Shown in pieces: positions 23,807 to 35,949 of a DNA stretch of 64,000 bases. The DNA comes from Rosa chinensis (taxonomy: Eukaryota; Streptophyta; Magnoliopsida; Rosales; Rosaceae), in NCBI RefSeq assembly GCF_002994745.2, contig NC_037093.1, positions 11,574,400-11,638,399 of the forward strand. Reading direction: 5' to 3'. The notes beneath the pieces were generated by a model. The model was not told where the DNA came from. It did no database searches and worked only from the letters and a program-made list of their open reading frames with translations. Position 1 is the stretch's first letter. Each line of letters begins with the position of its first letter. Made by a program: the position numbers and the translations under genes.

Positions 23807-26800
23807 TGAGAATATTTGTGCTTTTACGTTGTTATAATAAGATAACATTTATATTTCTTTATCTATATGTGGCTACTAAACAAATGTTTAATTTGTTTGT
23901 GTATGTACTACATTGCTTGCATACTAGTGATGCACAGATGTGTGTTTTTTTATTTTTTATTTTTAATATATATGTTGTCATTTTAGTATGTACTATCTAT
24001 AATGCATTATTCAATACTAAAAACAATTGCTTTTGCGAAGCCTATTTTGCGATGGAAAAAACTTTTCGCGACGGCAAATTATGTTTTTTGAGACGGAAAT
24101 GTTAGCGTTGCAATAGGTGGCGTCACAAGATCGATTTGCGACGGTAAATTTCAGTTGCAAAAAGTATTTACGACGGAAAACTGTTGCCGTCGCAATGGCT
24201 AAACTATTTGCGACAGGTACTTTGCTGTCGCAAAAATATATTTCATTTAAAAAAAAAAAAGTGGGGTGAATTAGTTGCGACGGATATTTTGTCGTCACAA
24301 AAGAATATTTCATTTATAAAAAAATGATGTGAATTAAGAACATGCAAAAGTTATTAAGATATATATTAACATTGTAAACTTACAATAAAACTAATGAAAT
24401 GGTCCAATACAAAATGTCATAAACATACAAAATGCCACTCATAAACATTCCAGGTGTTCATAAACTACACCAAATCACATAACATATTTATACTATGTTG
24501 AATCGAACAAACCACGAATTACTCAAACTGTTCTTTAGCATACTGAAAGTTACAAAAGGTAGTTGAATCGTTGTCTGCATCTGCCCCATCTCCTCCTAAA
24601 AAGACAATCGACTCTAGTCAATAATCTAGTCACAAGTCGAGAGCATGAAATCTACTTGCATCAAGGAATGCTAACAAAACAAAAGGAAGATAAACACAGT
24701 TTGATTTATAAATGATGTCGAGAGCATGTATACAAGACGAGAAGTTGTGAGATACATGTCAGATTCCGTACATGACGTTTTAATGAGAAAAGGCAAGTGC
24801 TAAAAAAAGATACATATCTATTGATGTTAAAACCAAATTAAGGAGTAAGAACAAAGAAGGAATAACCTAATGGAGAAAGCAAAACCCCCACCTTATTGAC
24901 TCTAAAAGTCATACTCTAAAAGAAAGGAAATTCTTTTTTCTATTGTACAGAGTGTTCTGCAATTAGTGCTAGATAACTAATTTCACTATCAAAAGACAAA
25001 TTTGGGTATTGTTTAGTGCAAAGCAGCGTGCATTACATACATATACATACGACTTAAGTTTGATCGCTCACCTAACTGCATCAGACAATATAGTCCAGCA
25101 CGCACATATATAGCATCAACTGGGGTCAGATAATTTGTTCATTATGCAAAGGTTGAACCCTGAAAATGATGAGCAAGAAGGGAAAATATTCAAAGTTGAT
25201 GATCAAAGTGACAAGCTTAAAGCCTGGACTAAGAGTAATATACTAATATAAGATGCAAAATACTGTGTATGTTTTCCATATGTAATCTTAAGCAAAAGAA
25301 GAAACAAATATACCAAGTCCCAACACAAAATTCGGCAACCTGCAAAAACAGAAAAAAAAAAATCAGATAAACAGTCAACCAAATGTACTCCACACCAAAA
25401 CTTCTTAACAAAGACACAGTTCAGTCTTTGGGATCTGTCATGAACCAAAAACTAACTCAAACCCCATAAAAGAAACTCAATCTTCAATCATTGCTCCAAA
25501 CATCAAAATCCAGCAAGTTACTCTGTAGACATTTTGCTGAAAGTGTGCTGACTACTTCCAAAACATTGTCCATTTTATAGTTAGTTCTCTAGTTGACATA
25601 AATTAATTAATCCAACACTTTGCACACCATGTATTTTTGTGACTAGTATATATGTGCTCATTCTTTAAAAGCAATGGCTTGGCATCCATGAATTCAACTA
25701 AAAGTAAGTAATAGCAATATGCATGGCTGGTGTAATATTTAAGTTACGAATGAAAAACTAGAAAGAGAGACACTTTCTAATGCACCATACCATAACTCAT
25801 AGGTAGCCTAGGGCACTGGAGTGAAGTTAGTGAACTATCATGTCACCACAATGATCATGATTGAACAAGAATAGAAAAGAATCAGTATACTCACAAAACC
25901 ATAGCCCTTGGATTGCCTAGTCTCCAATTAGTAATAACAATGGCCTCGAGAATCTAGTTAAGCAATAGCATATACAAGCATTTGCTGCAAGAGGAAACAA
26001 AAGTTGTCAATAAGCGGTATAGGCTTGACAATTCGAATTATGCCAATAGGAAATCAAAGAAACACATATAACCCCAAAATCAAATGGCATAAACTAGCAA
26101 GCTTACAGTCAACAAATGATACCCCAAACCAAAACCTCTACAATCTGAAAATTGTTTGCAGCTGGATCCCATTATAATTCTTAATAGAATCACAGTTCAA
26201 AACTAAAATTTGACAAATATTAAGCTCAAATTCCCTGAAAATCCTCTACAAATGTAAATCAAAATGCAGAAGAATAACAAAACTAGTATAAGAAGTCGAA
26301 CAAAAACTAACAAGCTCAAAAATAAAAGTACCTTTCCAAGAGGAGGCACACCATAGTGCCGAAAATGAAATAAAAAACAAAAACACCAGAGATGCAAAAT
26401 AAACTTGAGAGCAAAAATGTTATGCAACATTTTATAGAAGATTTGTGAAGCAGCTTGCATAGTTATTCACTGGCCATACACATACTGCAACAATCCTAAT
26501 ATATGCCAAACTTTAAGAATCACATCAACAAAAAGAATGGTCTTCCGAAAAATGACAACTAAGATCCAAAATGTTCCACACTATCAATACTTGAGCCAGT
26601 TAGTCTAAGCTTATACTATCTAATTGAACTTGTCATTTTGAGCTTTATAACTTATTACCTTACTCGAATGAAATATGCATATCCTAGTATGCAGACTGCA
26701 TTACATCATTATCAGGCATGTCAAATTTCTTAGCCACAGTGATCCAAACATTTAACTACAACAGATATCAAAGGGCCATTATATTTGACAATACAATTGC

Positions 26801-26885
26801 TACACTCAACATAAAAATCTTTCCCTTAATCTGCAAATCAAGTCCAGGAAAAGATAGAACACAGATATGAGCCAGCATCACAAAC

Positions 26886-26990
26886 CTGCTTCAAGGAGAT
26901 TGGAAACGTCAGCTTCCCTGAAACTTCTAGGGACTTGACAATCTCTTTCATAATCTCTCTCCAATTCTTGCACACACCAGCAGAAACTTC
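26886..26990 (-). pseudogene. Captured Tubby-like F-box (TULP) gene fragment
   Basis: On the minus strand the frame reads [19 protein letters not shown] then [12 protein letters not shown]. This is the end of the F-box and start of the tubby domain characteristic of plant TULP proteins, and it ends at a splice-donor-like CAG/GTTTG at 26886. Only about 35 residues are present. It directly abuts, in the same orientation and frame, the lyase fragment that precedes it. TULPs are membrane-tethered F-box proteins of about 400 residues, and nothing else of one is visible. Confidence 0.85.
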
Positions 26991-27400
26991 CAGCGCCACC
27001 TTAATGTTCATATGCACGTCTTCCCTATCAGTCCTCAATTCGCCTCTGAATCTCCATAATCCCTTCATAAATGTTATCCCTATCCCCAACAGTGATGAAT
27101 CCCTAATAGTAACCAAATCAAACCCTAGAAATTGAGAAATTGAGAGAATTGAAAAATGAAGAAAGTAAATGACTTGTTTGGGGAGCATTGAGGCGTGGGC
27201 CTTGCTACCCATGATATCATGCTTGTAAAGGGATTTTTCGAAGGAAATGGACTCGGTGAAGTGCTTGACGGCGTTGGTGAAGCGCTCAAATATATCAGTG
27301 AAGCGCTCGAGGGCATCGGTGAGGCCCTCCTCTAAGTGGTCGCTCTAGAGCTTGGCCTCCTTGGGCTTGGTGACGGTGCAGTGGAGTCGAGTTTGGGCAT
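26991..27400 (-). pseudogene. Captured argininosuccinate lyase fragment (exons 1-2)
   Basis: On the minus strand the pieces [39 protein letters not shown] and KAHASML match the N-terminal core of plant argininosuccinate lyase (arginine biosynthesis, plastid). An intron-like stretch with a TTTCTAG acceptor follows, then [11 protein letters not shown], the conserved block of the next exon. The expected KLWGGRFEEG reads KL-stop, an internal direct expansion of the [12 protein letters not shown] type is present, and the second exon is frameshifted upstream of RTDRED. It is a broken fragment carried inside the CACTA, not a gene. Confidence 0.88.
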
Positions 27401-27681
27401 GGGTCTGTGATCAACAAAGGGAAAGGAGTAGTGGAAAAGTGAGGAAGAAAGGAGTAAGAGTCAGGTGGTTTTTTTTTTAAAAAAAGATATGTTTATATTT
27501 GCGACGGCAACACTAAAATGTGTAGTGATTAATAACAAATCTTACTACGGTAAAGAGTTACCGTTGCTAATAATAAAAGTCATTCGCTACGGACAATTTG
27601 CCGTTGCAATTGGTGATCAATTGCGACGGAAATGGATGTTGAAGTAAAAAACCGAAGCAATTGGAATTCTTTTTAGTAGTG

Positions 27682-28375
27682 ATTGTTGGAGTTTTTGTAA
27701 AATATTATATCATATTTTCTTTTTGACACTCAGTTGAGGATAATAAAGGACATTAAGTTTATTGGCAAAAGCTTACAATAGAAACAATATCAGAGCTACA
27801 TCTAAAACATAATGTATAATGATAATTATCACTTTTTCTTTAATTATTTTTATCATTCATATTTAAATAAGTATTTTTATTTAAATCTGTGTGAAAGTAT
27901 AATTAACTTTCCTCTTTCAGTTCTATTTCCAATTCATTGATGAATTCGTATCCCATTAAACTTCTAACTCTGTCTTTTGCTACACTAACAAAATATACAA
28001 TTGATTGGTGCTATATACATCTCTATGAATTCAGCCTTTTCATCAGTTGAACCGATCAAATAGTTTATTTTCTTCCAAAAAAATTGCCTATCAATTCCTT
28101 CATAAGGTTTTTCATATGAAAGTTCAAAGGCAAATTTTTCTTCTACATGTAAGTGAATTCGTTATATGCTTAATTATACTTGTAGTTGGGTTTCTTAATT
28201 ACTTATCATAGGTGAATGGGTTTGGATATTTCGTAGTTTGATTATATTGGTCATTGATGGTTGTCAAATGTCAATTGGTGTTGGAAATTTTATTTCTTCA
28301 TGTTTTTGTAGGATGGGTTCACTGTGATGACTATTTAGGTGTTATTGATCTTGTATCTACACTTATGTAAGCAAT
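27682..28375. other. CACTA interior, upstream of the TNP2-like gene
   Basis: AT-rich, no readable domain. It presumably includes the leader and first intron of the transposase gene. Confidence 0.5.
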
Positions 28376-31300
28376 ATGGACAAAGAATGGGTTTTTCTTG
28401 ATCATGACAGTGACAAGTATAAAGGACTCCAAGCATTCATCAACCGTTCATTACAGTTTTCTTCATTTTAGAATAAAATCTCATGCCCTTGTAGTAAATG
28501 CCTCAACAGATGGCCCATGTTAGTGCAAGAGGTTGAAGATCACATTTATGTTGATGGGTTTGACCCCGACTATGTAAACTTGATGTGGGTAGAACATGGT
28601 GAGCAGTTGCCTGAGTGACCAGCACTTAATGTAGCAAGACCCTTTGAGCCACATCAACCAATATCAGTAGGCAATATACCAGATATGTCGCAGGATGCTT
28701 TTGGCCTTCATGATAATGAATATATCCCAGACATACAGGTTGAGGATTTGGCCAATCATGATTCCATTCCAACACCTAATGCAGCAAAATTTTACAAGCT
28801 ATACAGTGAAGCTGACATGGAGTTGTTCCCTGGCGCTAGGAAAAAGAAGATTGACTTCTTGATTAGATATAATCAACTCAAAGTTTTGCATGGTTGGAGT
28901 GATGTTTCATTCACAGATTCATTGAAGCTATTGAATGAGTTATTTCCCGAGGGAAAGAACCTCCCTGATAGTTTTTACAAAACCAAACAGTTGATGAAAG
29001 ATCTTAGGTTGTCATACGAAAAGATATATGCATGTCCAAAGGATTGCATGTTATATTGGAAAGAGCACTCCGAAGCTACTTGTTGTAGTATTTGTGGCAC
29101 AAGTCGGTACATTAAAGGGACAGCTGAAGATGGAACATCTGCTAAAAAGATAGCGGCAAAAGTGCTTCGATATTTTCCACTAGGGCCAAGATTGCAACGG
29201 TTGAATATGTCTCGACACATAGCTGAGTCAATGATATGGCATTATACAAAAAGACCAAGAGATGGTTTTCTCCGTCACCTAGCCGATTCTCCTGCTTGGT
29301 CAAAGGTAGATGAGCTATATCCTAATTTTGGAATTGAGAGTGGTAATGTACGTTTGGGTTTGGCTAGTGATGGGCTCAACCCATTTGGCAATATGAGTAC
29401 ATCACATAGCACTTGGCCGGTTTTGATGTCTGTGTATAATCTTCCACCTTAGATGTGCATGAAGCAACCGTACATGATGTTATCTTTACTCATTCCCGAA
29501 CCTGAAGGGCCCGGTAATGATATTGACGTTTACTTACAACCTTTAGTGGAAGAGCTAAAGAATTTATGGAATGAAGGGATTCATACATATGATGCCTTTA
29601 GTAAGAGTACATTTACAATGCATGTAGTCGTATTATGGATTATATCAGATTTCCCGGCTTATGCCATGTTATTTGGTTATGGTACTAAAGGCTATAAGGC
29701 ATGTCCTGTTTGCATGGAAGAAACTGATTCTATTAGACTGCATCGTGGAAAAAAAGAATGTTTTATGGGGCATCGATGATGGTTACCTATTGAGCACAAA
29801 TATCAGAGGTGATGAAATAGCTTTAATGGTCTCCCAGAGCATCATGGTAGACCAATAGTAATGTCAGGAATTGATTACCTTAGAGCTTTGAGTGGGTTGA
29901 GGTTTCAATTTGGGAAGGGAAAAATACCTCCAGGGGTTCGAAAACAATCACGGTCATCAACACTGTAGCAAGAGCCTGTCAAAGGAAATTGGAGGAAAAA
30001 AAATGTATTTTTTGATCTGCCATATTGGGAGCATTTTCTCTTGCGCCACAATCTCGATGTTATGCACATCGAAAAAAACGTCACAGATAGTGTGGTTGGT
30101 ACATTGCTTGGGATGAAATGGAAGAACAAGGATAGTGCAAAAGCTTGTGAAGACATGGTACTTTTGAATGTGAAAAAGGGTCTTCACCCTAAATTCCCAA
30201 GTGGAAGATATCCTCTAGCTATTTTCAACTTAAAAAATATGGAGAAGACCACTATATGCAAGGTATTACATTCAATACATCCACCAAATGGATTTTTCTC
30301 AAATATTAGTAATTGTGTTTGTGTTGAAGAAAGGACTTTGGTGGGACTTAAAAGTCATGACAATCACATTCTTATGCAATATCTTCTTCCGATTGCCATT
30401 CGCCGTGCCATTAATTGTAAGGTCTTAACCACGGTCTTGTTGGAATTAAGTTCATTCTTCAGACAATTATGCACCAAGGTGGGATAAGCTGATTATTATG
30501 CAAATTTGTCTCATCAAATTGCTTTAGCTCTTTGCACACTAGAGGCTATCATGCCACCAGCATTTTTCGACGTCTTGGAACACCTACCAATTCACTTGGC
30601 TGATGAAGCTGCTATAGCTGGACTGGTTCAATACCGCTGGATGTATCCCATTGAGAGGTATAATAGTTCTTATCAACTATCTACATATGTTCATTTATAG
30701 TTTAAATGCATCAAGATAATAGCAAAATCCTAAATTTGTTAGCATATTCTGTTTAGAGTTGGCAGAAACAAAAATCTCACATTAAAAAAATATGTGAGAA
30801 ACAAAAATCTTTCAGAATGATGTATCACTGAGGGATACATATATAATAGAAGAGTGTCTTTCATTTTGTTTCATGTATCTATCAGATTGAATAGATCCAA
30901 AAAGAACAAGAATAGGTCGTAACGCCGATGACCCGAACAATGTCCCAAGGTTGGGATTGCCAATCTTTGATAAAAAAGGGCGTGCTCTAGAGAAACCACA
31001 TGAGTTCAAGTTAACTAACGAGGATTTGCTGCGAGCTCATACACATGTTCTCATCAACTGTCCAGAGATCCAATCTTATCTAAAGTAAGTTATTAGCTCA
31101 CTACATGTTGAAAACTTAATTATTAAAAAATTCTATTGTTCTATTTCACTATATCATTAGTAATTCTTGTAATGGATACTTAATAACAGAGAACATGTGG
31201 AAAGAGAAAAAAATAAAAGAGGTCGCCGGTCAATACAAGATTCTGAGAGATTGGCAAACTTATCATTTGCTGCATACTTCAAGAACCTTGTAAAGTGTTC

Positions 31301-31990
31301 TTGCTTTTACATTTTAATAGTGACCGTTTTTGTCTACTGCATTATCAAACTCAGCTCTCAAACTAACTTTTAGTAAATTATGATGTAGATAGAGACAAAG
31401 GTTCAGAATGGTGATAGATGTATCGACCCTAATGTTAGAGCATTAGCTGCAGGCCCTAATAAAACTGTCGGGAGATACAAGAAATATGTCATCAATGGAT
31501 TTTGCTTTCATGTGAAGTCTCTGGACATCGGATCCAATGCTCAAAACAGTCAAATATTTGTTAATGCTGGATCTAACTGTTACGCTACTGTTGATGACCA
31601 TCGACCAAGAGATGGAATGCTTGACTACTATGGGATATTAACAGATATCATAGAGCTTAACTATCACAGTGGTCGGAAAGTGTTATTATTTGATGGTGAT
31701 TGGATTGATAACCGGACAGCTAATCGAGGGATAAAGAAGGATGAGTATGGATTCTTATTAGAAAACTTTAATCGATCACTTGCTTCCTAAGCTTTAGTAT
31801 TTGCCTCACAAACTATACATGTATTTTATGTAAAGTGTCCTGTTGAGTTAGATTGGGATGTGATTGTGAGGACAAGACCGAGAGATTATTTTGACATGGG
31901 GGCAGACTTAATTATCACTGGAGGCATAAGCACCTCAGGAACTACATAATGGAGATGATGATGATGGCGAGGATGTGACTGTTCCGAGAA
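28376..31990 (+). pseudogene. TNP2-like CACTA transposase, degraded
   Basis: Domains occur in family order. A transposase-associated N-terminal domain (28376-28620) has the CPCSKCLNRW metal-binding-like motif and DHIYVDGF. The TNP2 transposase core (28685 to about 30160) has YNQLKVLHGWSD, CPKDCMLYW, a CSICGTSRY zinc-like motif, DGLNPFGNMS and HNLDVMHIEKNV. A DUF4218-like region (30170-30700) and a DUF4216-like region (31470-31960; YKKYVINGF, KDEYGF) follow. Stops interrupt the frame at 28469 (TAG), 28616 (TGA) and 29450 (TAG, where W is expected), and frameshifts occur after about 29770. It is the catalytic component of the 14.7-kb CACTA and can no longer make a full protein. Confidence 0.9.
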
Positions 31991-32668
31991 CGGATATGCC
32001 AGACATTGCATTGGATTAGGTGAAACCTGTATGTATATAGTTGTATTATTTTAAATAATGTGGTTTTGGAACATGATGGAATTGCAGCAAGGGAAGATAG
32101 AGTTTTTGCTCATGTAACGTCCTACTGACTTCCCTAAAGATTTCTTTATATCTTTGTTTGTTCATTCAATGACTTGGATCATTAATTTTGAGTTCTTTTC
32201 AATGGTCATCTGGTTTAGTTTTCTTATGATTTTAGCTTTATTGTCAGTTGATCCCTTTCTTTGTTGCTACTCCTTGCTCTCCTAACCCTCATCTTAGGAA
32301 CATCTCAAATTTATTAACCGGCTGACTTGAATTATTTGGTATTGTAGTACTCATGTTTTGTGTTCAATGCTTCTAAATGTCAAACATGAATAGTGGGACA
32401 AGCTGGTAGCTAGACCATGTTTTTGATAAAGGATTAACTAATGATTAATATATGTAACTTATGGAAGACAAAATGGTCATGTATCTTAAGCAGGATTATA
32501 AAATTCAGCATGGATGCACTCATATTTCTATGATCAAAGAGAGTCTGACAATCTAATAGATACCGTAAGCAAATGAAGCAAATAACCTCTAGTTTATTAT
32601 ATTCCCTGGAAGTGCATTGTCAATGAGTTTTGATATCGATCTAGTCATAGTTCTTTTTCTATTTGTAA

Positions 32669-34318
32669 ATGTATGTTATTAGTACAAACATGATGAAAAC
32701 CAAAAAAAATTTAAAACCCCACAAATTGAACAAGCGCGGGAGACGAAATGGATGTCCCACACTAACCATAGCTTGGAGGAAACATAAGCATCAACTAAAA
32801 AAAAAGTTTTGGGAACCATATCAAGATTCTCCTATATGGTTCTTGTGCAATAAACATGGTGTGGACGACGGTCAATGGGTTAAGTTTGTGGACAACTTAG
32901 ACATAGTCGAGATGAATGTAAGAAAACAATATATCCAAAAATTGTTAGTAACCGAAATTGGGGTTTCAAATATTACTCATGTGTTAACTTGTGGATGGTT
33001 GTGAATAGGAAAAAGCTGCAATAAATGTCAATAACAGGAAACAACAGAAGATTAGCCACACAACTGGAACTTTAACTTATGCAGCTAAAATCTATTAATG
33101 GGTAAGTTTAAGCTATGATCTTATATCTGATCGTATACAATATTGAGTGTTTTATTTGATGTTTATTTAATGAAAATCCCAATTTCACTTCTACTATGTT
33201 ATTCTTTTAATGGTTTGACATGTCCCATTAAATAAGCGTCATCTAGGTCTGCACCGTAATATTATTGGTATCATCTATGATTAGTTTGGTGTTAGGAAGT
33301 ATATTTGTGCTTTTACACATTTAAGTATTGTTCTTACATCATACAAAGTGTGTTTCAGATCAAACCATGCTTTAATTAGCTTCATATTGTTAATATCATC
33401 TGTTATTTGGTGTTGGGAAATATATATCAAATTGAAAAGATCTATAAACTTGCTAAACTTGTTAACCATATGATGTACGAAGTTCAAAATCTTCATGTAG
33501 TATTATTTATCTATACTTCTATAATATTATAACCACTGCATGTTACCAAAAAGCTAATAGGTTCTTATTTGACAGCAAGTTGAAAACAACAAAGATGCAT
33601 CACCGAACCATAAGGAAAGATTCAAGATAACACACCTAAAAAAGGGTTCCAAGACACAATACATTGATGAAGCATCCACACAAGCTGTGGTTAGTATTAA
33701 GAATATTATAGTTATGTTTTTTATTTGAAAGGCCATATAGTCTTTGAAATAGATATAATTTGATGATTATTTATGTCGGTTGTAGCTTAGCTTGGAACAA
33801 AAAGAAGCAGAAAAAGGAACCAAAATATCGACATAACCCTTGAAGTTGTAGAAGACATGTATGTAGAGGTGTTTGGTGTTGAGAAGAGAAACCGCGTTAG
33901 GGGAATGGGGACCGGGTATACATGGTCGGATGTTCTGTCCATACAGAGAAACGAGGGGTTTCAAACGAGGTGGAGGCATTAAGAGCTGTTGTGGAGGAAC
34001 AAAAAAAGAGTGTCTGAAAGAGCATCCATAGAGGTTGAAAGATTAAGAAGGGAAGCTGCAAAAGAGAGGAATGAAGTTGCTGAAAGAGAAAAACAACGTG
34101 AGGCAGAGTTGGAAAAAATAAAAGATGAACAAAAACAAATGATGGAGAAGATGAAGAAAATGGAAGAGAATCTGCAAATATCTTTTGCTACAAAAATAGA
34201 TGACATGATGAAAGGGGCTACTGGTGATAACACACATTTTTTGAATACTTCAATGCCTCAAATGCAATTAGCTCTTCCAGATGAAGCTCTAGACATGAGA
34301 ATGCAAGATGCATAAAGA
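32669..34318 (+). pseudogene. TNPA/Ptta-like CACTA second gene, degraded
   Basis: The first exon-like frame (32669-33004) encodes a basic N-terminus and the Ptta/En/Spm domain start (TIAWRKHKHQLKKKF, DGQWVKFVDNL). NVNNRKQQKISHTTGT follows after a frame break near 33005. Later pieces (33570-33950) are interrupted. The last open frame (33989-34315) is a charged, heptad-like coiled coil with repeated EKIKDEQKQMMEKMKKMEEN-type sequence. TNPA-type proteins bind the subterminal repeats, and the coiled coil is where they dimerise. Confidence 0.8.
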
Positions 34319-34522
34319 GAAATGCAATGGGTATGAGTTGGTGAGCACATTTCAGTTACATATTAAATAGTACTTTATTGTTGCTATATAAATGCACATG
34401 AATGTTGTTTAATGTTGGTCATTTTGTTAAATTTTGTTCATCTTGACCAACTGTTATATAATCTAAGGGAATTGAAATAGGCCTTATTTTGTATAAGGAG
34501 AAATGCAATAGCAAAACTCTTA

Positions 34523-35436
34523 GGGGGGTGTATTCAATTCAGATTTTAAAAGATTTTGTTTGAGTTTTTATAATTCATGGATATACTTAATCCACGGATT
34601 GTTTAAATTCTATATGGACTCTAATTGATTCTAATGGATTGGTTTACTGGTATTTGTTTTGATTTTACAAGTCCTTATGATATTTTTGGTAGATTAATTT
34701 TTTTTTCTTCTTTAAAAGCAATGGATGTATGGATCCAACTATAATTCTATATCAATGACAAAAAAGTGTGTGTGTGTATGGTAATGTACCATTCTTTATG
34801 TTGTGTGTTAGTGTGTAATGATATATGAATAATAAGAGAAAACTAATCAGCTAAAATGTTACACAAAAAATAAAGTAATAAACTAATGACATAATTTATT
34901 TCATATTTAATTTACAAAAGAAACATGTGTGTATGTATCATCTTAACAATATCATTGAAAGTGAGCTTCATTAGCTAGAAGGATTAAAAATAAAAATAAA
35001 ATTATTAGATGAAAACAGAGGCAGAGGTAGAGGAGGATAGTGGGAAGATATGTCTAAGACAAAATGGATGAGTGTCATCTATTGAGAGCTACTTTTTTTT
35101 TTGGTGAATAGCTTCATTTTTTGAGTGAGAAAGAATCTATCAAAATCTCTTGGGAAGTGGTTGGATTGTTTTTGAGTTTTGATAGGTATAAAAAGCACTA
35201 TAAAATCCTTCAAAATCCAGCATTTATGAAATACTTTTTTTTTTTTTTTTGAGAAAGCATTTATGAAATACTTAAAAATCCTTATACTTTTGAATATCTG
35301 CAGATTTGAATGAATAATTCTAAATCTTAATTGAATACATCAAGATTTTAAAAGATTATTTAAAATCTCAATTGAATACCCATATATTTTCAAAATACAA
35401 AAAAATCTGGTAGATTCTTAAATGAATACACCCCCC
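34523..35436. mobile_element. Tourist-like (PIF/Harbinger) MITE, 914 bp, TSD TTA
   Basis: It begins GGGGGGTGTATTCAATTCAG and ends with the inverse, TGAATACACCCCCC. TTA lies directly outside at 34520-34522 and 35437-35439. Further inverted AGATTTTAAAAGATT-type segments lie inside, so much of the element could fold into a long hairpin. No coding capacity. It has inserted into the right arm of the 14.7-kb CACTA. Confidence 0.88.
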
Positions 35437-35949
35437 TTAATGTATATTAATGTGAAGCATGGTGTATGTTTTAATATATTAATGTAAAGTTTTGTTTATG
35501 CTTTGAGGGATATTGTGAATATTTGAGCTTTTATTTTTTGGTCTTAGTTGCATTAAATATATAATTTATTTAGTTATTTAAAAAAAAATATAGATGACTA
35601 TATATTAAATTGAATATTTTATTATTATTTTTATGTTGACAAAACACACAGTTTCTCATCTATGTGAGATAATTATTAATAAAAGTAAAATAAGAATATT
35701 AATAGCAAAAAGTATTATATATTGAAACAGACGGATTCTTGGGTGATTGGACGTAAGAGCAGGAGTTGTGGTTTAAGTGGGACCTACCAAATGCATTCAC
35801 ACAGATTAAAGTAGTATTAGCAACGCCAGTAATACGTACGGTTTATTAATTTGTCGTTATACCGTGTGTATTAACGTTTTCACACGGATATCCGTATGGA
35901 ATACTATGATTTTCTCATCCGTGTGTGATGGGGGGTTTGTCTAGTAGTG

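Larger units (their letters stand above)
24012..27681. mobile_element. Non-autonomous gene-capturing CACTA, 3.67 kb, TSD ATT
   Basis: The right end reads CTTTTTAGTAGTG (27681) and the left CAATACTAAAAAC (24012), near-perfect inverses with one change from canonical CACTACTAAAAA. ATT flanks both sides (24009-24011, 27682-27684). Both subterminal zones (24020-24300 and 27490-27650) are packed with GCGACGGCAA-type motifs in both orientations, a different motif family from the host CACTA. No transposase is present. The right part carries fragments of two host genes, making this a Pack-CACTA. Confidence 0.88.
21213..35949 (+). mobile_element. CACTA (En/Spm) DNA transposon, 14.7 kb, TSD ATA
   Basis: The right end finishes CTAGTAGTG at 35949 and the left starts TACTACTAG at 21213, with C to T at the first base of the canonical CACTACTAG. 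The ends match as imperfect inverted repeats over about 35 bp, including the C6/G6 run. The 3-bp repeat ATA lies outside both ends (21210-21212, 35950-35952). Inside each end are many subterminal copies of CACACGGAT-type motifs, often paired as palindromes with ATCCGTGTG, as expected for transposase binding. Plus-strand TNP2-like and TNPA/Ptta-like genes are present but carry stops. Three other transposons have inserted into it. Confidence 0.93.
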
